From the NCBI GenBank assembly GCA_016709575.1, contig JADJMM010000003.1:324998-388997 (forward strand): a stretch of 64,000 nt of DNA, written 5' to 3'. The stretch comes from Sphingobacteriaceae bacterium. GTDB lineage: Bacteria; Bacteroidota; Bacteroidia; B-17B0; Aurantibacillaceae. Every line of letters begins with the position of its first letter. Position 1 is the stretch's first letter. Positions 38,714 to 49,051 of this stretch are shown in pieces. The notes beneath the pieces are model-generated. The model did no database searches and was not told where the DNA came from. It saw nothing but the letters and a program-made list of their open reading frames with translations. The position numbers and the translations under genes are program-made.

Positions 38714-40795
38714 ATGAAAAAAATTGTATTCGCTTTTTTATTTTTATCGGTTTTTATTTCTAATTCGCAAACCGAGAAATATCATAAAGTTGAAATTACC
38801 GGCGACAACGGTTTAATTCCTCAATTGCTAAAATTAGGAATCACTATCGATCACTCCGAAATAAAAGACACTAAAGTTATTACTGAAATTTCTGATGCCG
38901 AAGTTAATTTGCTAAAACAAAATCGCATTACCCATACTATATTAATTAATGATATGGCTACCTTTTACGAAAACCGTATTAAGGAAGAATATCAAAACAA
39001 AGTTTCCTTAGCAGGTTTATGTAACGATCCAACTGTAAAAAAGCCTTCACGTTTTCATTTGGGAACTATGGGCGGCTATTTTACTTTAACTGAAATGCAG
39101 AACATTTTAGATAGTATGACGCTTCTTTATCCTACTTTAATTACGGCTAAGAAGCTGCTTAAGTCCACAAACTATTCAAGGGCGTAATATTTGGTATTTA
39201 AAAATTTCAGACAATCCGAATGTTGATGAAAGTGAACCTGAAGTATTTTATAATGCTTTACATCATGCGCGTGAAGCGGCATCTTTATCACAACTTATTT
39301 TTTACATGTGGTATTTATTAGAAAACTACACTACCAATCCTGATGTAAAATTTTTAGTGGATAATACTGAAATGTTTTTTGTGCCTTGCGTAAATCCTGA
39401 TGGTTACGAATACAACCGCACAACTAATCCCGGCGGTGGCGGTATGTGGAGAAAGAACAGAAGAAATAACGGTAGCACATTTGGTGTCGACTTAAACCGG
39501 AATTACGGTCACATGTGGGGTTATGACAATGTTGGTTCATCACCAACATCCAGTTCTGATACTTACCGCGGAACAGCAGCTTTCTCAGAACCTGAAACAC
39601 AAGCAATCCGTAATTTTTGTAATGCTCGTCAATTTCAAACTGCATTAAATGCGCACACTTATAGTAATTTATTAATTTATCCTTGGGGTTATGTACCAAG
39701 TTTCTACACTCCCGATTCAGCAACCTTTGTTAACTGGAGTATTTTAATGTGTGAAACCAGTCGTTTTTTATATGGCACAGGAGATCAAACTGTAAATTAT
39801 GTTACCAATGGTGATAGTGATGATTGGATGTATGGAGAACAAACTACTAAACAGGGGCAGCCAAAGTTTATACCGGCATGACCCTGAATCAACTTAAAAA
39901 AGATTCTATTTCTTATACCTTAAGTGGTGGTTTGGTTGCAGGGCAAACTATTAAATATGCGCTAGCTATTGATAATGGTTTTTATGTTCATCGTGATACC
40001 TTAACAAAAATTTATGGTAACACAGTTACTGTTTTAAATGATCCGTGTAACACAGTTGCTACAAACTGGAATGCAGGTGGCTGGGGAAATTCAACAACAA
40101 AATACCACACAGCACCCGCAAGTATTACAGATAGTCCAACCGGTGATTACGGCGACAATCAAACCAAAACCGTAAGCTTAAAAAATAATTTAGATTTAAC
40201 AGGCGCAATTTATGCTCACTTACAATACTGGACCAAATTTGCACTTGAGAAAAATTATGATGAAGTAACTATTCAAGGAAGTACAAATGGTGGTTCAACT
40301 TGGTTTCCAATTTGTGCAAAATATGAAACAGCACCTGCTTCTTTTGGCGGAACTACGCCAATGTACGATGGTTTGCAAGAATTATTTATTAAAGAAGAAA
40401 TTAATTTGAATGCCTATTTAGGGCAGCAACTTATGATAAAGTTTGTGTTGAGCACCGACGGAGGTTATACACTAGACGGATTTTATTTTGATGATTTCTT
40501 AGTCCGCAAAATAAATACTGTAGCAACAAGTGTTAACGAAATTAATATCGAGAACAATGTGGTTATTTTTCCTAACCCAAGCAACGGACAAATAACTTTA
40601 AGAAATAGTAGCGAAACTATTTATACGGTTAAGCTGTTTAACGAATTAGGACAGGAAGTAATAAAAACCGATAAACTTGAGGCAAATGAAATTGGAAAAA
40701 CCCTTCAATTAGAACATTTACAGGCGGGCATCTATTTTATAGAACTTAGTACCAGTGAGGGTAGAATCGTTAAAAAACTTGCCTTAAATAGATAG
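38714..40795 (+). CDS. Secreted M14 zinc carboxypeptidase with T9SS type A sorting domain (broken; internal deletion likely)
   Basis: Starts with a signal peptide (MKKIVFAFLFLSVFISNSQ). The M14 zinc site is present: HHAREAAS (His, Glu), PCVNPDGYEYNRT, DLNRNYGHMWG and NAHTYSNLLIYPWG (His). The C-terminus is a beta-jelly-roll followed by a T9SS domain (FPNPSNGQITLRNSSET, AGIYFIELSTSEGRIVKKL). A frameshift near 39165 splits the N-terminal part. Near 39855 the frame jumps from SDDWMYGEQTTK to AAKVYTGMTLNQLKKD, and the segment normally holding the catalytic Glu (TPE-like motif) and the rest of the fold is absent. It is either an assembly deletion or an inactive enzyme. Confidence 0.82.
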
Positions 40796-40925
40796 AAATC
40801 AACTTTTAGTAATTAAAAAGGGCGGTTCAATCATTGAAAACTCTTAAAAATTGCAAAAACGGAGATTTTTTTTAAACTTAGCTTAATATTTGCAGTCAAA
40901 CTTTAAACTATAAATAACCACCGAA

Positions 40926-41339
40926 ATGAAAAAATTACTTTTAACTATTGCCGCATTAGGAGCACTAACTTTTACAGCGGCAGCACAAAATGCTGGTAAA
41001 TCTGCAACGGCTTCCCAACAACCTGCTTTAACTGCAGAACAAAAAGCAGAAAAAGAAACTACTAAAGCAACAGGCGCTTTAAGTTTAACTGATGCTCAAA
41101 AAGCTACTTTTAAAAAATTAGCCCTTGAACGTTTCACTGCAAACATGCCATTAAGAGAAAAAGCTAAAGCTTCTACAGATAAAGCTGAAAAACAAACTCT
41201 ACGCAGTCAAATTGTTGCGAACAACGATAAGTTTTTTACTTCTGTTAATGCAATGTTAACACCTGAACAACAAACTAAGTGGGCTGACCACAGAAAAAAA
41301 ATGCAGGAAAAACAGAAAAATGCTGATCACCAAGACTAA
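40926..41339 (+). CDS. Small secreted helical protein (Spy/LTXXQ-like or DUF4890-like)
   Basis: Protein of 137 residues with a signal peptide (KKLLLTIAALGALTFTAAAQ). The mature part is a charged helical protein with alternating Lys, Glu and Gln. Two LT-x-x-Q-like repeats are visible (LSLTDAQKATFKKLALERF and AMLTPEQQTKWADHRKKMQ), the pattern of Spy/CpxP periplasmic chaperones. The match is by pattern only. The frame is intact. A TAATATTTG sequence 33 nt upstream may be the -7 region, and a strong terminator follows. Confidence 0.7.
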   Translation: MKKLLLTIAALGALTFTAAAQNAGKSATASQQPALTAEQKAEKETTKATGALSLTDAQKATFKKLALERFTANMPLREKAKASTDKAEKQTLRSQIVANNDKFFTSVNAMLTPEQQTKWADHRKKMQEKQKNADHQD

Positions 41340-41360
41340 TCATTTTTAAATACTATTTTA

Positions 41361-41393
41361 AACCCAGACGCTAAACCGTCTGGGTTTTTTTTT
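41361..41393 (+). terminator. Intrinsic terminator after the Spy-like gene
   Basis: AACCCAGACG-CTAAAC-CGTCTGGGTT stem followed by a run of nine T; hemW starts 4 nt later. Confidence 0.92.
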
Positions 41394-41396
41394 CCT

Positions 41397-42539
41397 ATGC
41401 AGGGTGTCTATTTACATATTCCTTTTTGTCGCAAAGCTTGTGTGTATTGTGATTTTCATTTTTCTACACAATTAAAAACGAAAGGTGTTTTGGTAGATGC
41501 ACTTTGTAAAGAAATTGAATTGCAAAAAGACTTTTTAAAAGAGAGCCCGCCTGCGGAACGGGCAGGAAAAATCGACAGCATCTATTTTGGTGGCGGAACC
41601 CCAAGCGTATTAGATAAAAAAGAGTTGGAGAAAATATTTGCAACCCTCGCTAAACATTTTACCTGGGATAAAGATGCGGAGATTACTTTAGAATGCAATC
41701 CGGATGATTTAAGTAAAGAGAAATTATTGGAACTAAAAGAACTTGGCGTCAACCGTTTGAGTATTGGTTTGCAAAGTTTTAATGATGAAGAATTACAATG
41801 GATGAACCGTTTACATACCGCTGCCGAAAGTGAAGCGTGTGTAAAGTTGGCACAAGAAATTGGTTTCAATAATATCAGCATCGATTTGATTTACGGTTCC
41901 AAATTTCAAACGGTTGAGAGTTGGAAAAAAACTTTGGAGAAAGCGTTGAGTTTAAATGTGCAACATATTTCTTCCTACAATTTAACGGTTGAAGAAAAAA
42001 CAGAATTAGGCCATGCCGTTAAAAAAGGAAAAGAACTAATTGTTGATGATGAGAAAAGCGCTCAACAATTTATAGTGCTGATGGATACTTTGCACGATAA
42101 TGGTTTTGAGCATTACGAAATTTCCAACTTTGCTAAAAAAGGTTTTGAAGCAGTACATAATACTAATTATTGGAAAGGCGCCAAATATTTAGGAATAGGT
42201 CCTTCGGCACATTCGTTTAACGGCACAGCGCGACAATGGAATATTTCTAATAATGCGGTTTATGTAAACGCAATAAATAGTGGCGCTGAATTTTTTGAAA
42301 CCGAAACATTAACCAAATTAAACCGTTACAACGAATATGTTTTAACTCGTCTGCGAACTAAATGGGGCTGTGATTTAAATTATATTAAAACAGAATTTGG
42401 AAATCAATTTGCAGAACACTTTGGTGAAACGAGTGCTACTTTTATACCAAACGATTTACAAAAAAAAGATTCTAATTATTCCCTAACTAAAATGGGAAAA
42501 CTGATGGCTGACAAGATTGCGATGGAGTTGTTTATGTGA
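41397..42539 (+). CDS. hemW: HemW-like radical SAM protein (coproporphyrinogen III oxidase family)
   Basis: Radical SAM protein of 380 residues, thought to act as a heme chaperone. The cluster motif is CRKACVYCDFHF (CX3CX2C with trailing Asp-Phe), followed by SIYFGGGTPSVL, LECNPDDLSKEKL, RLSIGLQSFNDEEL and YEISNFAKKGFEAVHN. The HNTNYWKG and GPSAHSF segments fit HemW rather than HemN. An 8-residue insert (SPPAERAG) between the first helix and the GGGTPS strand is encoded by a palindromic sequence at about 41544-41563. The frame is intact. Confidence 0.9.
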   Translation: MQGVYLHIPFCRKACVYCDFHFSTQLKTKGVLVDALCKEIELQKDFLKESPPAERAGKIDSIYFGGGTPSVLDKKELEKIFATLAKHFTWDKDAEITLECNPDDLSKEKLLELKELGVNRLSIGLQSFNDEELQWMNRLHTAAESEACVKLAQEIGFNNISIDLIYGSKFQTVESWKKTLEKALSLNVQHISSYNLTVEEKTELGHAVKKGKELIVDDEKSAQQFIVLMDTLHDNGFEHYEISNFAKKGFEAVHNTNYWKGAKYLGIGPSAHSFNGTARQWNISNNAVYVNAINSGAEFFETETLTKLNRYNEYVLTRLRTKWGCDLNYIKTEFGNQFAEHFGETSATFIPNDLQKKDSNYSLTKMGKLMADKIAMELFM

Positions 42540-42540
42540 T

Positions 42541-43853
42541 TTAATTCTTCTTTCTAAAAGAAAGCACAATTGGTACACCCGAAAAATCCCATTGCGCACG
42601 TAATTTATTTTCTAAAAAACGTTTATAAGATTCGTTAATATATTGAGGAAGGTTGCAAAATAAAATAAATGTAGGCTGCCCTTTTAATTGCATTACGTAT
42701 TTTACTTTCACGTATTTTCCTTTAATGGCGGGCGGACCGTAATTCTCAATTAAAGGCAAAAAGAATTCGTTTAATTTACTGGTAGCAATGTGGCGAGTAC
42801 GATTTGCGTAAACTTGTAAAGCTGTTTCTACAACTTTCAATAAACGTTGTTTTTCTAATACTGATATAAATAAAATAGGCACATCATTAAACGGTGCTAT
42901 CTTTTCGCGTATTTTTTCTTCGTATTCTTTTGTGCTCGCAGCCGTTTTATTTTCGTACAAATCCCATTTATTTACAAGAATCATACAGCCTTTATGACTT
43001 CTTTCAATCAAGCCAATAATTGATAAATCCTGCGACTCTAAACCTGCTGTGGCATCAATCATCAACATACACACATCACTGTGCTCAATGGCATTAATAC
43101 TTCGCATCACGCTATAAAACTCAAGGTCTTCATGCACCTTAGATTTTTTCGCATGCCGGCTGTATCGATCAACCAAAAATCGTGACCGTATTTTGTATAA
43201 CGTGTATCAATAGTATCGCGGGTTGTACCTGCAATATCTGTTACAATAGTTCTTTCTTCACCTAATAAAGCATTTGCTAAAGATGATTTCCCAACGTTCG
43301 GTCTTCCTACAATAGCAATGAGTGTTAATATTTCAGCATTTAATGACCATTCATCAGATGACAATAATTTTACCAGAGCATCCATTAAATCACCTGTGCC
43401 GCTTCCGCTATTAGCAGATACGGTATAAACTTCACCTAAACCCAATTGATAAAAATCCGCAGCATAAGCAGCGCGCTCGTGATTATCAACTTTGTTAGCT
43501 ACAACTAAAACTTTTTTGTTCTTACTTTTACGAACAAGATTGGCAACCACTTTATCAAATTCAGTTACACCCTCTTCAACATCTACTACCAACATCAACA
43601 CACTACTCTCGTCAATTGCAATTTGTACTTGACGGCGAATCTCTGCTTCAAACACATCATCACTTCCGTGAATATATCCACCGGTATCAATCAAAGAAAA
43701 CTCTACACCATTCCATTCTGCTTTACCATAATGTCTGTCGCGCGTAACACCTGCCACCTCATCAACTATAGCTTGACGGGTTTCGGTAATACGGTTAAAG
43801 AGGGTTGATTTCCCTACGTTTGGTCTTCCTACTATAGCAACAATGTTTGGCAT
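42541..43853 (-). CDS. der: Ribosome assembly GTPase Der (EngA) (one frameshift)
   Basis: Double-GTPase needed for 50S subunit assembly. Both G domains are visible: first VGRPNVGKSTLFN, DTGGY and NKVD; second VGRPNVGKSSLAN, GTTRDTIDT, DTAGM and NKWDLY. A C-terminal KH-like domain ends VPIVLSFRKKN. The frame breaks near 43150, where one A added to an A6 run turns GMRKNLRC into GMRKKSKVHEDLEFYS. Der is normally essential, so this is almost certainly an assembly error. Corrected length is about 437 residues. A -7 box sits 7 nt upstream of the ATG. Confidence 0.95.
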
Positions 43854-43860
43854 ACTGGCG

Positions 43861-43868
43861 CAAAAGTA
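43861..43868 (-). promoter_or_regulatory. -7 box TACTTTTG before der
   Basis: The minus strand reads TACTTTTG, a full consensus match, ending 7 nt before ATG 43853. A TTG about 22 nt further upstream may be the -33 element. Confidence 0.5.
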
Positions 43869-43918
43869 CTAATAATTTAAGGATTAGGCTCAATAAAGAA
43901 ATATGGAGTGTATTGGGT

Positions 43919-45076
43919 TTATTCTACCCAACTCTTGTAATATTTACCGTCATCAATACCAAGGGCATCTTCGGTAACCATTAACGGACGGAAGGTATCT
44001 ACCATCACCGCTAATTCCTGAGTTTCTTTTTGTCCAATACTACGCTCCATAGCTCCAGGTGCTGGACCATGTGGGATTCCTTTTGGATGTAAAGTAATAT
44101 GACCTTGTTCAATATTGTTACGGCTCATAAAATCACCATCTACATAATACAATACTTCATCGCTATCAATGTTACTGTGATTATAAGGAGCAGGAATAGC
44201 TTTTGGATGATAATCGTATAAACGCGGACAAAACGAACACACTACAAATGCAGGTGTTTAAAAATGTTGATGTACTGGAGGTGGTTGATGTACACGTCCT
44301 GTTATCGGTTCAAAATTATGTATTGAAATTCCCCAAGGAAAATTATATCCATCCCAACCCACAACATCAAAAGGATGTGATGCATACAATACTTCGTGCA
44401 TCATGCCTTCCTTTTTTATTTTAATTAAGAAATCACCTTTTTGATCGTGCGTTTCTAATTCGGTTGGTAATTTAAAATCGCGCTCGCAAAACGGAGAGTG
44501 TTCTAAATGTTGACCACTTGTATTTTTATAACGCTTTGGTGTATATAGCGGATGAAAACTTTCTACAAAGAAAATACGGTTATCAGCAGTTTCAAATTCC
44601 ATTTGGTAAATCATACCTCGTGGAATGATTAAATAATCGCCATACTCGAATGGAATATTTCCCATAAACGTACGCAACACACCTTTACCTTTGTGAATGA
44701 AAAGCATTTCATCAGCATCAGCGTTTTTGTAGAAGTATGTTTTCATACTTTGTTTAGGTGCTGCTAAACCAATGTGGCAATCGCTATTTAATAAAACTAC
44801 TTTACGACTATCTAAAAAATCATCGGCCGGTTTAATATCAAAACCTTTTAATAAAAGGGCTTTAATGTTTTTATCGACTGCAACTTTAGGAGCCACAGAA
44901 TAGCTTTTTAAAATTTCTTTTACTTGAGTTGGGCGATGAACATGATACAGTAGAGAAGAAAATCCGTTGAAGCCTTCTGTACCGAAAAGCTGTTCGTAAT
45001 AATGTTTTCCTTGTGGCGACTGAAATACAGTGTGCCTTTTTTGCGGAAAATTACCTAGTTTATGATAGATGGGCAT
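43919..45076 (-). CDS. hmgA: Homogentisate 1,2-dioxygenase (one frameshift)
   Basis: Opens the ring of homogentisate in tyrosine and phenylalanine breakdown. The N-terminus MPIYHKLGNFPQKRHTVF is the Bacteroidota type, followed by cupin motifs (DEMLFIHKGKGVLRTFMG, GDYLIIPRGMIYQMEF) and FPWGISIHNFEPITGRVHQP. The iron-binding part, HPKGIPHGPAPGAMERSIG, is in the second fragment. The frame breaks near 44255: removing one T from a T5 run joins VHQHFKTPAFVVCSFCPRL. Corrected length is about 386 residues. The gene is preceded after 1 nt by a lipoprotein gene on the same strand; no other catabolic gene is adjacent. Confidence 0.93.
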
Positions 45077-45077
45077 G

Positions 45078-45623
45078 TTACTGTGTTATGGCCTTAACAT
45101 GAATGTTATGCGTAACTGTAATGGTAGTTGATACCGGAATATACGCCGGCATTAACTTCACATAAAAATAAACTGAATTTTCTAAAAATCTGTTTTTTAA
45201 ATTCACATCATTTATTTTAAATGAGGTTGATTTATCAACAGGTTTAATCGTATCGTTCTTATCGTTATACTTAAAAGCGACTTGTTGCTCCGGTTGATTA
45301 ATAGCGTTAACATAAAATCTCATTTGCTTAATAAAATTAATACTTTGTCCGGTTGTTGGTGTTTTTACTGCCACATTAAATTGGGTGTATTTTATTTCAC
45401 CAACTAAATCGGCATTAGTTCCGTTTTTTTCTAGCTCAGAACCCATATAAGTTAGAATGTCATTGGTATTAAAAGTATAAGTTTGGTTAGCAGCGGAATA
45501 AGTTGGAACTGCTATATCTGTACTATACGAAATATCAAACTCAACATTTGTTTTCTTTTTAGCACAACCAAAATAAAGTGTAGCTACTAAAGTAATTAGG
45601 GTAGGAATAAAAAGTTTTTTCAT
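45078..45623 (-). CDS. Hypothetical lipoprotein, beta-rich
   Basis: Protein of 181 residues with a lipoprotein signal (KKLFIPTLITLVATLYFGC, lipobox Cys). The mature part is beta-rich (VEFDISYSTDIAVPTYS, FNVAVKTPTTGQSIN) with no recognised family. The frame is intact. It ends 1 nt before the hmgA ATG, so the two are probably co-transcribed, although no functional link is evident. Confidence 0.72.
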   Translation of the reverse strand: MKKLFIPTLITLVATLYFGCAKKKTNVEFDISYSTDIAVPTYSAANQTYTFNTNDILTYMGSELEKNGTNADLVGEIKYTQFNVAVKTPTTGQSINFIKQMRFYVNAINQPEQQVAFKYNDKNDTIKPVDKSTSFKINDVNLKNRFLENSVYFYVKLMPAYIPVSTTITVTHNIHVKAITQ

Positions 45624-45670
45624 GCTTATCTTTTTTTAATTCAACTAAAGGTTTACCCTTGAATTGAGCC

Positions 45671-46732
45671 CTATAAAGATAAACCTTTTTTTATAATTTC
45701 AGAAAGATTTGGGCGTAAACGGCTTTTATAAACCGATAAACATTCCGGTCCGTTTTTAATACGGCCTTTTCTCAATTTGCGCTGTTCCTCAATAGGTAAG
45801 GCTGCAATTTCCATGCATTTTGGGGTGCAACAGCCTTGCATTTTTTCCTCACATTCCGGGCATTGAATAAATAACAAATGACAATCGTCGTTTTTACAGT
45901 TTACATGTCTGTCGTTTGGTTTACCACATTGATGGCATTTCGATAAAATATCATCCGTAATACGTTCGCCAATACGTTCGTCAAACACAAAATTTATGCC
46001 TTTAAATTTACTTTCTAAACCTTGTTCTTTTACTTCCTGCGCGTATTGAATAATTCCACCATGTAAATGGTTTACGTCTTTAAATCCTTTAAATTTTAAA
46101 TAAGCACTAGCCTTTTCACAACGGATGCCGCCGGTACAATACATCACCACTTTTTTATCTTCCATTCCTTTTAAATGGTCAATTACCAATGGTAATTCCT
46201 CTCTAAAGGTATCTGCATCCGGACAAAACGCTCTATCAAAATGACCCACTTCGCTTTCGTAATGATTTCGCATATCAATTACAATTGTATTTGGATCTTC
46301 AATAGCTGCGTTAAATTCTTTCGCGTTTAAATATGTTCCGGTATTGGAAGCATCAAAATTTTTATCGTTAATGCCATCTGCTACAATATGTGTTTTAACT
46401 TTTATAATTAGTTTGTAAAACGATTTTCCATTGCCGTCAACAGCCATTTTAAATGGCACGTCCTTAAAATACGGATTCGAATAAAGTTGTTTTACAAATT
46501 CATCCCAATTATGTTCTGGCACATTCATTTGAGCATTAATACCTTCATGCGCCACATAAATCCGGCCGAAACAATTTAAATCGTTTAAAGATTTATAAAG
46601 TTCGTCGCGCGTTTGTTGCGGATCCTGAATGTTTACATAACGGTAAAACGATAATGTTTTACGATGGAAGGTTTCTTCCTTAAGACGTTTTTTGAGTTCG
46701 TCTTTTCCGATTCGGTTAATTAATTGTGTCAT
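45671..46732 (-). CDS. trhO: Oxygen-dependent tRNA uridine(34) hydroxylase TrhO (rhodanese-like)
   Basis: Makes 5-hydroxyuridine at tRNA position 34. The 353-residue protein has the acylphosphatase-like N-terminus (RIYVAHEGINAQMNVPEHNW), a rhodanese domain with active-site Cys in VVMYCTGGIRCEKASAYLK, and HLHGGIIQYAQEV. The C-terminal zinc-like region has several Cys pairs (CHQCGKPNDRHVNC, CPECEEKMQGCC). The frame is intact. It is divergent from tdh across about 175 bp containing a hairpin and paired -7 boxes. Confidence 0.94.
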   Translation of the reverse strand: MTQLINRIGKDELKKRLKEETFHRKTLSFYRYVNIQDPQQTRDELYKSLNDLNCFGRIYVAHEGINAQMNVPEHNWDEFVKQLYSNPYFKDVPFKMAVDGNGKSFYKLIIKVKTHIVADGINDKNFDASNTGTYLNAKEFNAAIEDPNTIVIDMRNHYESEVGHFDRAFCPDADTFREELPLVIDHLKGMEDKKVVMYCTGGIRCEKASAYLKFKGFKDVNHLHGGIIQYAQEVKEQGLESKFKGINFVFDERIGERITDDILSKCHQCGKPNDRHVNCKNDDCHLLFIQCPECEEKMQGCCTPKCMEIAALPIEEQRKLRKGRIKNGPECLSVYKSRLRPNLSEIIKKGLSL

Positions 46733-46791
46733 TTTTTAATAGGTATAAATGCAAGTTATACTATTATTAATTGTTGAGTTTTAGAGTTGTA

Positions 46792-46828
46792 GAATTTTAG
46801 AAGGGTAAAAAAGTCAATTCTAAAATTC
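46792..46828. other. Intergenic inverted repeat, trhO-tdh gap
   Basis: GAATTTTAGAA (46792-46802) and TTCTAAAATTC (46818-46828) are perfect 11-bp inverted repeats around a 15-nt loop. Similar words (TTTTAGAG, AAATTCTG) flank both arms. There is no T-tract and no coding gene end nearby, so it is not a terminator; an operator or RNA structure in the trhO leader is possible. Confidence 0.4.
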
Positions 46829-46856
46829 AAAAATTCTGCAAATCAAAAATTATGTT

Positions 46857-46872
46857 TACGTTTGCAAAGGTA
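46857..46872. promoter_or_regulatory. Divergent -7 boxes, TACGTTTG/TACCTTTG
   Basis: TACGTTTGCAAAGGTA places a plus-strand TACGTTTG (46857-46864) directly against a minus-strand TACCTTTG (46865-46872). The first would serve tdh (ATG 46908, leader ~37 nt). The second would serve trhO (ATG 46732) with a leader of ~125 nt containing the inverted repeat. Confidence 0.45.
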
Positions 46873-46907
46873 CGTTAATTCCCTTATACATTAAACTGAT
46901 TAACATC

Positions 46908-47863
46908 ATGGCTACTACAGACAATAAAATATTAATTATAGGTGCGGGCGGACAAATTGGAATTGAGTTAGCTACTGAATTAAGCAAACTTTACTCGGTT
47001 GAAAATGTAATTGTTGCTGATTTAAAACCTATTCCAGCTTTACCACAAAATCCATTCGAAAATCTCGATATTTTAGATAAAAACGCTTTGTTTGATATCA
47101 TTAAAAAGCACCAAATAAAACAAGTGTATTTATTAGCCGCATTACTTTCGGCAACAGGAGAACAAAACCCTTCTTTTGCATGGAAGTTGAACATGGAAGG
47201 CTTATTTCATGTATTAGATTTAGCCAAAGAAAAACATATCAATAAAGTGTATTGGCCAAGTTCTATTGCTGTTTTTGGACCAACTACCCCACGTATTAAT
47301 ACACCACAACAAACAGTTATGGAACCTTCTACCGTTTATGGTATTAGTAAACAAGCTGGAGAGGGTTGGTGTAACTGGTACTTTAATAAACATGGTGTTG
47401 ATGTAAGAAGTATTCGTTATCCCGGATTAATTGGCTGGAAATCTGCACCAGGCGGAGGCACAACAGATTACGCTGTACACATATTTTATGAAGCCCTAAA
47501 ACACAAAAAATACGAGTGTTTTTTATCGGAAAATACAGCTTTACCAATGATGCATATGGAGGACGCTATTAGAGCAACTTTAGAGCTTATGCATGCTCCG
47601 CCGAAAAAATTAAAACCCGAACGGCTTATAATTTATCAGGATTAAGATTTACCCCAAAAGAGATTGCAAGCGAGATAAAAAAGCACATTCCTGAATTTGA
47701 AATTACTTATAAGTCCGATTTCCGACAAGCAATCGCAAATAGCTGGCCAGCAAGCATCGACGACGCCACAGCCCGCACCGAATGGGGATGGAAGGAACAT
47801 TATAACCTTCCACTTTTAGTGGAAAACATGTTAAAAAACTTAACACATTTAGTAACCAAATAA
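46908..47863 (+). CDS. NAD-dependent epimerase-type L-threonine 3-dehydrogenase (one frameshift)
   Basis: Extended SDR enzyme of about 318 residues. The NAD site is ILIIGAGGQIGIELATEL, the active site YGISKQAGEGWCNWYF (YxxxK), and the specificity region IRYPGLIGWKSAPGGGTTDY is that of the short-chain threonine dehydrogenases found in Bacteroidota. The frame breaks near 47630: the correct reading after LKPER continues AYNLSGLRFTPKEIASEI and ends TARTEWGWKEHYNLPLLVEN...THLVTK at 47863. It would oxidise threonine to 2-amino-3-ketobutyrate; no kbl partner is adjacent. Confidence 0.87.
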
Positions 47864-47992
47864 TGTAACTATATTTGTTTTCAGTCCGTAGAAGTAGGTG
47901 TACAGGATTATTAGGGGTTTATCTAACAAATACTACTATTAATCTAAAAGACTGAGAAACGAAAAAGTTATTTTACTATATTTGGTTATAGA

Positions 47993-48844
47993 ATGAGGAA
48001 ATTTACTTTAATAATTCTGTTCATATTCACTGTTTCTCTTGCTCAATCACAGAGTTTTGAGATGAATGGTACTGACACAACTAACCTGACAGATGCTCAA
48101 GGTAAAAAGCAAGGTAAATGGATTATCCGTGGAAAACATAAGCCCGGCACTTGCTATACTCCGGAACAAAAAATTGAAGAAGGAAAGTACTCAGATAACC
48201 GTAAAACAGGTATTTGGATTGAATATTACTGCAACAGTAACATGAAAAATAAGTTAACTTTTGTTAACGGACGTCCTGATGGATACGCTATAATGTATCA
48301 CGAAAACGGAAAAATTTCGGAAGAAGGAAACTGGAAAGCTAACCGCTGGGTAGGTAATTACAAACTATATTACGAAAACGGACAAGTACAACATCAGTTT
48401 GTATTTAACCAAAACGGTAAACGTGATGGTAGCCAAACGTATTTTTACGAAAACGGACAAAAAGCTGTTGAAGGTAATTTTGTGAATGGTAAAGAAAACG
48501 GAATCATTAAAGAATATTATGAAAACGGTGATCCAAAAGCAGAAAAGAATTTTGCTGATGGCTCGGTGGATGTAAATTCAATTAAAGAATTCCAACCTAA
48601 AAAACCATTAGTAAAAAAATCCGATGAACCTGCTGACAACGCTCCGAAAGTAACTGTTACAAAAGACGAAAAACCAAACGAAGCTGTTGCTGCCAAAGGA
48701 CCAATGATTCTTAACGGTCAGCACACCTTATACAACAAGAACAAACAAATTACCAAAGACGGTGTATTCAGAGATAACCGTTTAATGGATGGTAAAGCTT
48801 ATATCTACGATGATAATGGCATCTTAAGCCGTATCGCAGTGTAA
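47993..48844 (+). CDS. Secreted YwqK/MORN-like repeat protein, paralogue 1
   Basis: Protein of 283 residues with a signal peptide (KFTLIILFIFTVSLAQSQ) and repeated Tyr/Glu/Asn/Gly units of the YwqK/MORN kind (GYAIMYHENGKISEEGNW, YYENGQVQHQFVFNQNGKRDG, FYENGQKAVEGNFVNGKENG). A Lys/Pro-rich linker leads to HTLYNKNKQITKDG and AYIYDDNGILSRIAV. Paralogue 2 continues past this point, so a 1-base error near 48840 may remove the last ~10 residues. Function unknown. A TATATTTG box (47977-47984) lies 8 nt before the ATG. Confidence 0.75.
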   Translation: MRKFTLIILFIFTVSLAQSQSFEMNGTDTTNLTDAQGKKQGKWIIRGKHKPGTCYTPEQKIEEGKYSDNRKTGIWIEYYCNSNMKNKLTFVNGRPDGYAIMYHENGKISEEGNWKANRWVGNYKLYYENGQVQHQFVFNQNGKRDGSQTYFYENGQKAVEGNFVNGKENGIIKEYYENGDPKAEKNFADGSVDVNSIKEFQPKKPLVKKSDEPADNAPKVTVTKDEKPNEAVAAKGPMILNGQHTLYNKNKQITKDGVFRDNRLMDGKAYIYDDNGILSRIAV

Positions 48845-49051
48845 AATGGGGTTCTGGAGGCAGGTAGATAACTAGCATTTTCATAACAAATTTAATTTAA
48901 AGCGCGTTGCCTTTTTTCTTTAATCAAAGTGTTGATTACAGTTAATACTTAACAAAGGGGGGGCAGTTGGATTGGTCGTTTATATTGGTTTGGAGTAGTC
49001 CCGAATTTTTCTTTAGTGTAGCTCTACTGCCAGGCGCAATGTTGTTGGTAA

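Noticed and set aside
46792..46828. Intrinsic terminator in the trhO-tdh gap
   Set aside because: Both flanking genes diverge from this gap, the stem is AT-only and no T-tract follows. I list it only as an inverted repeat.
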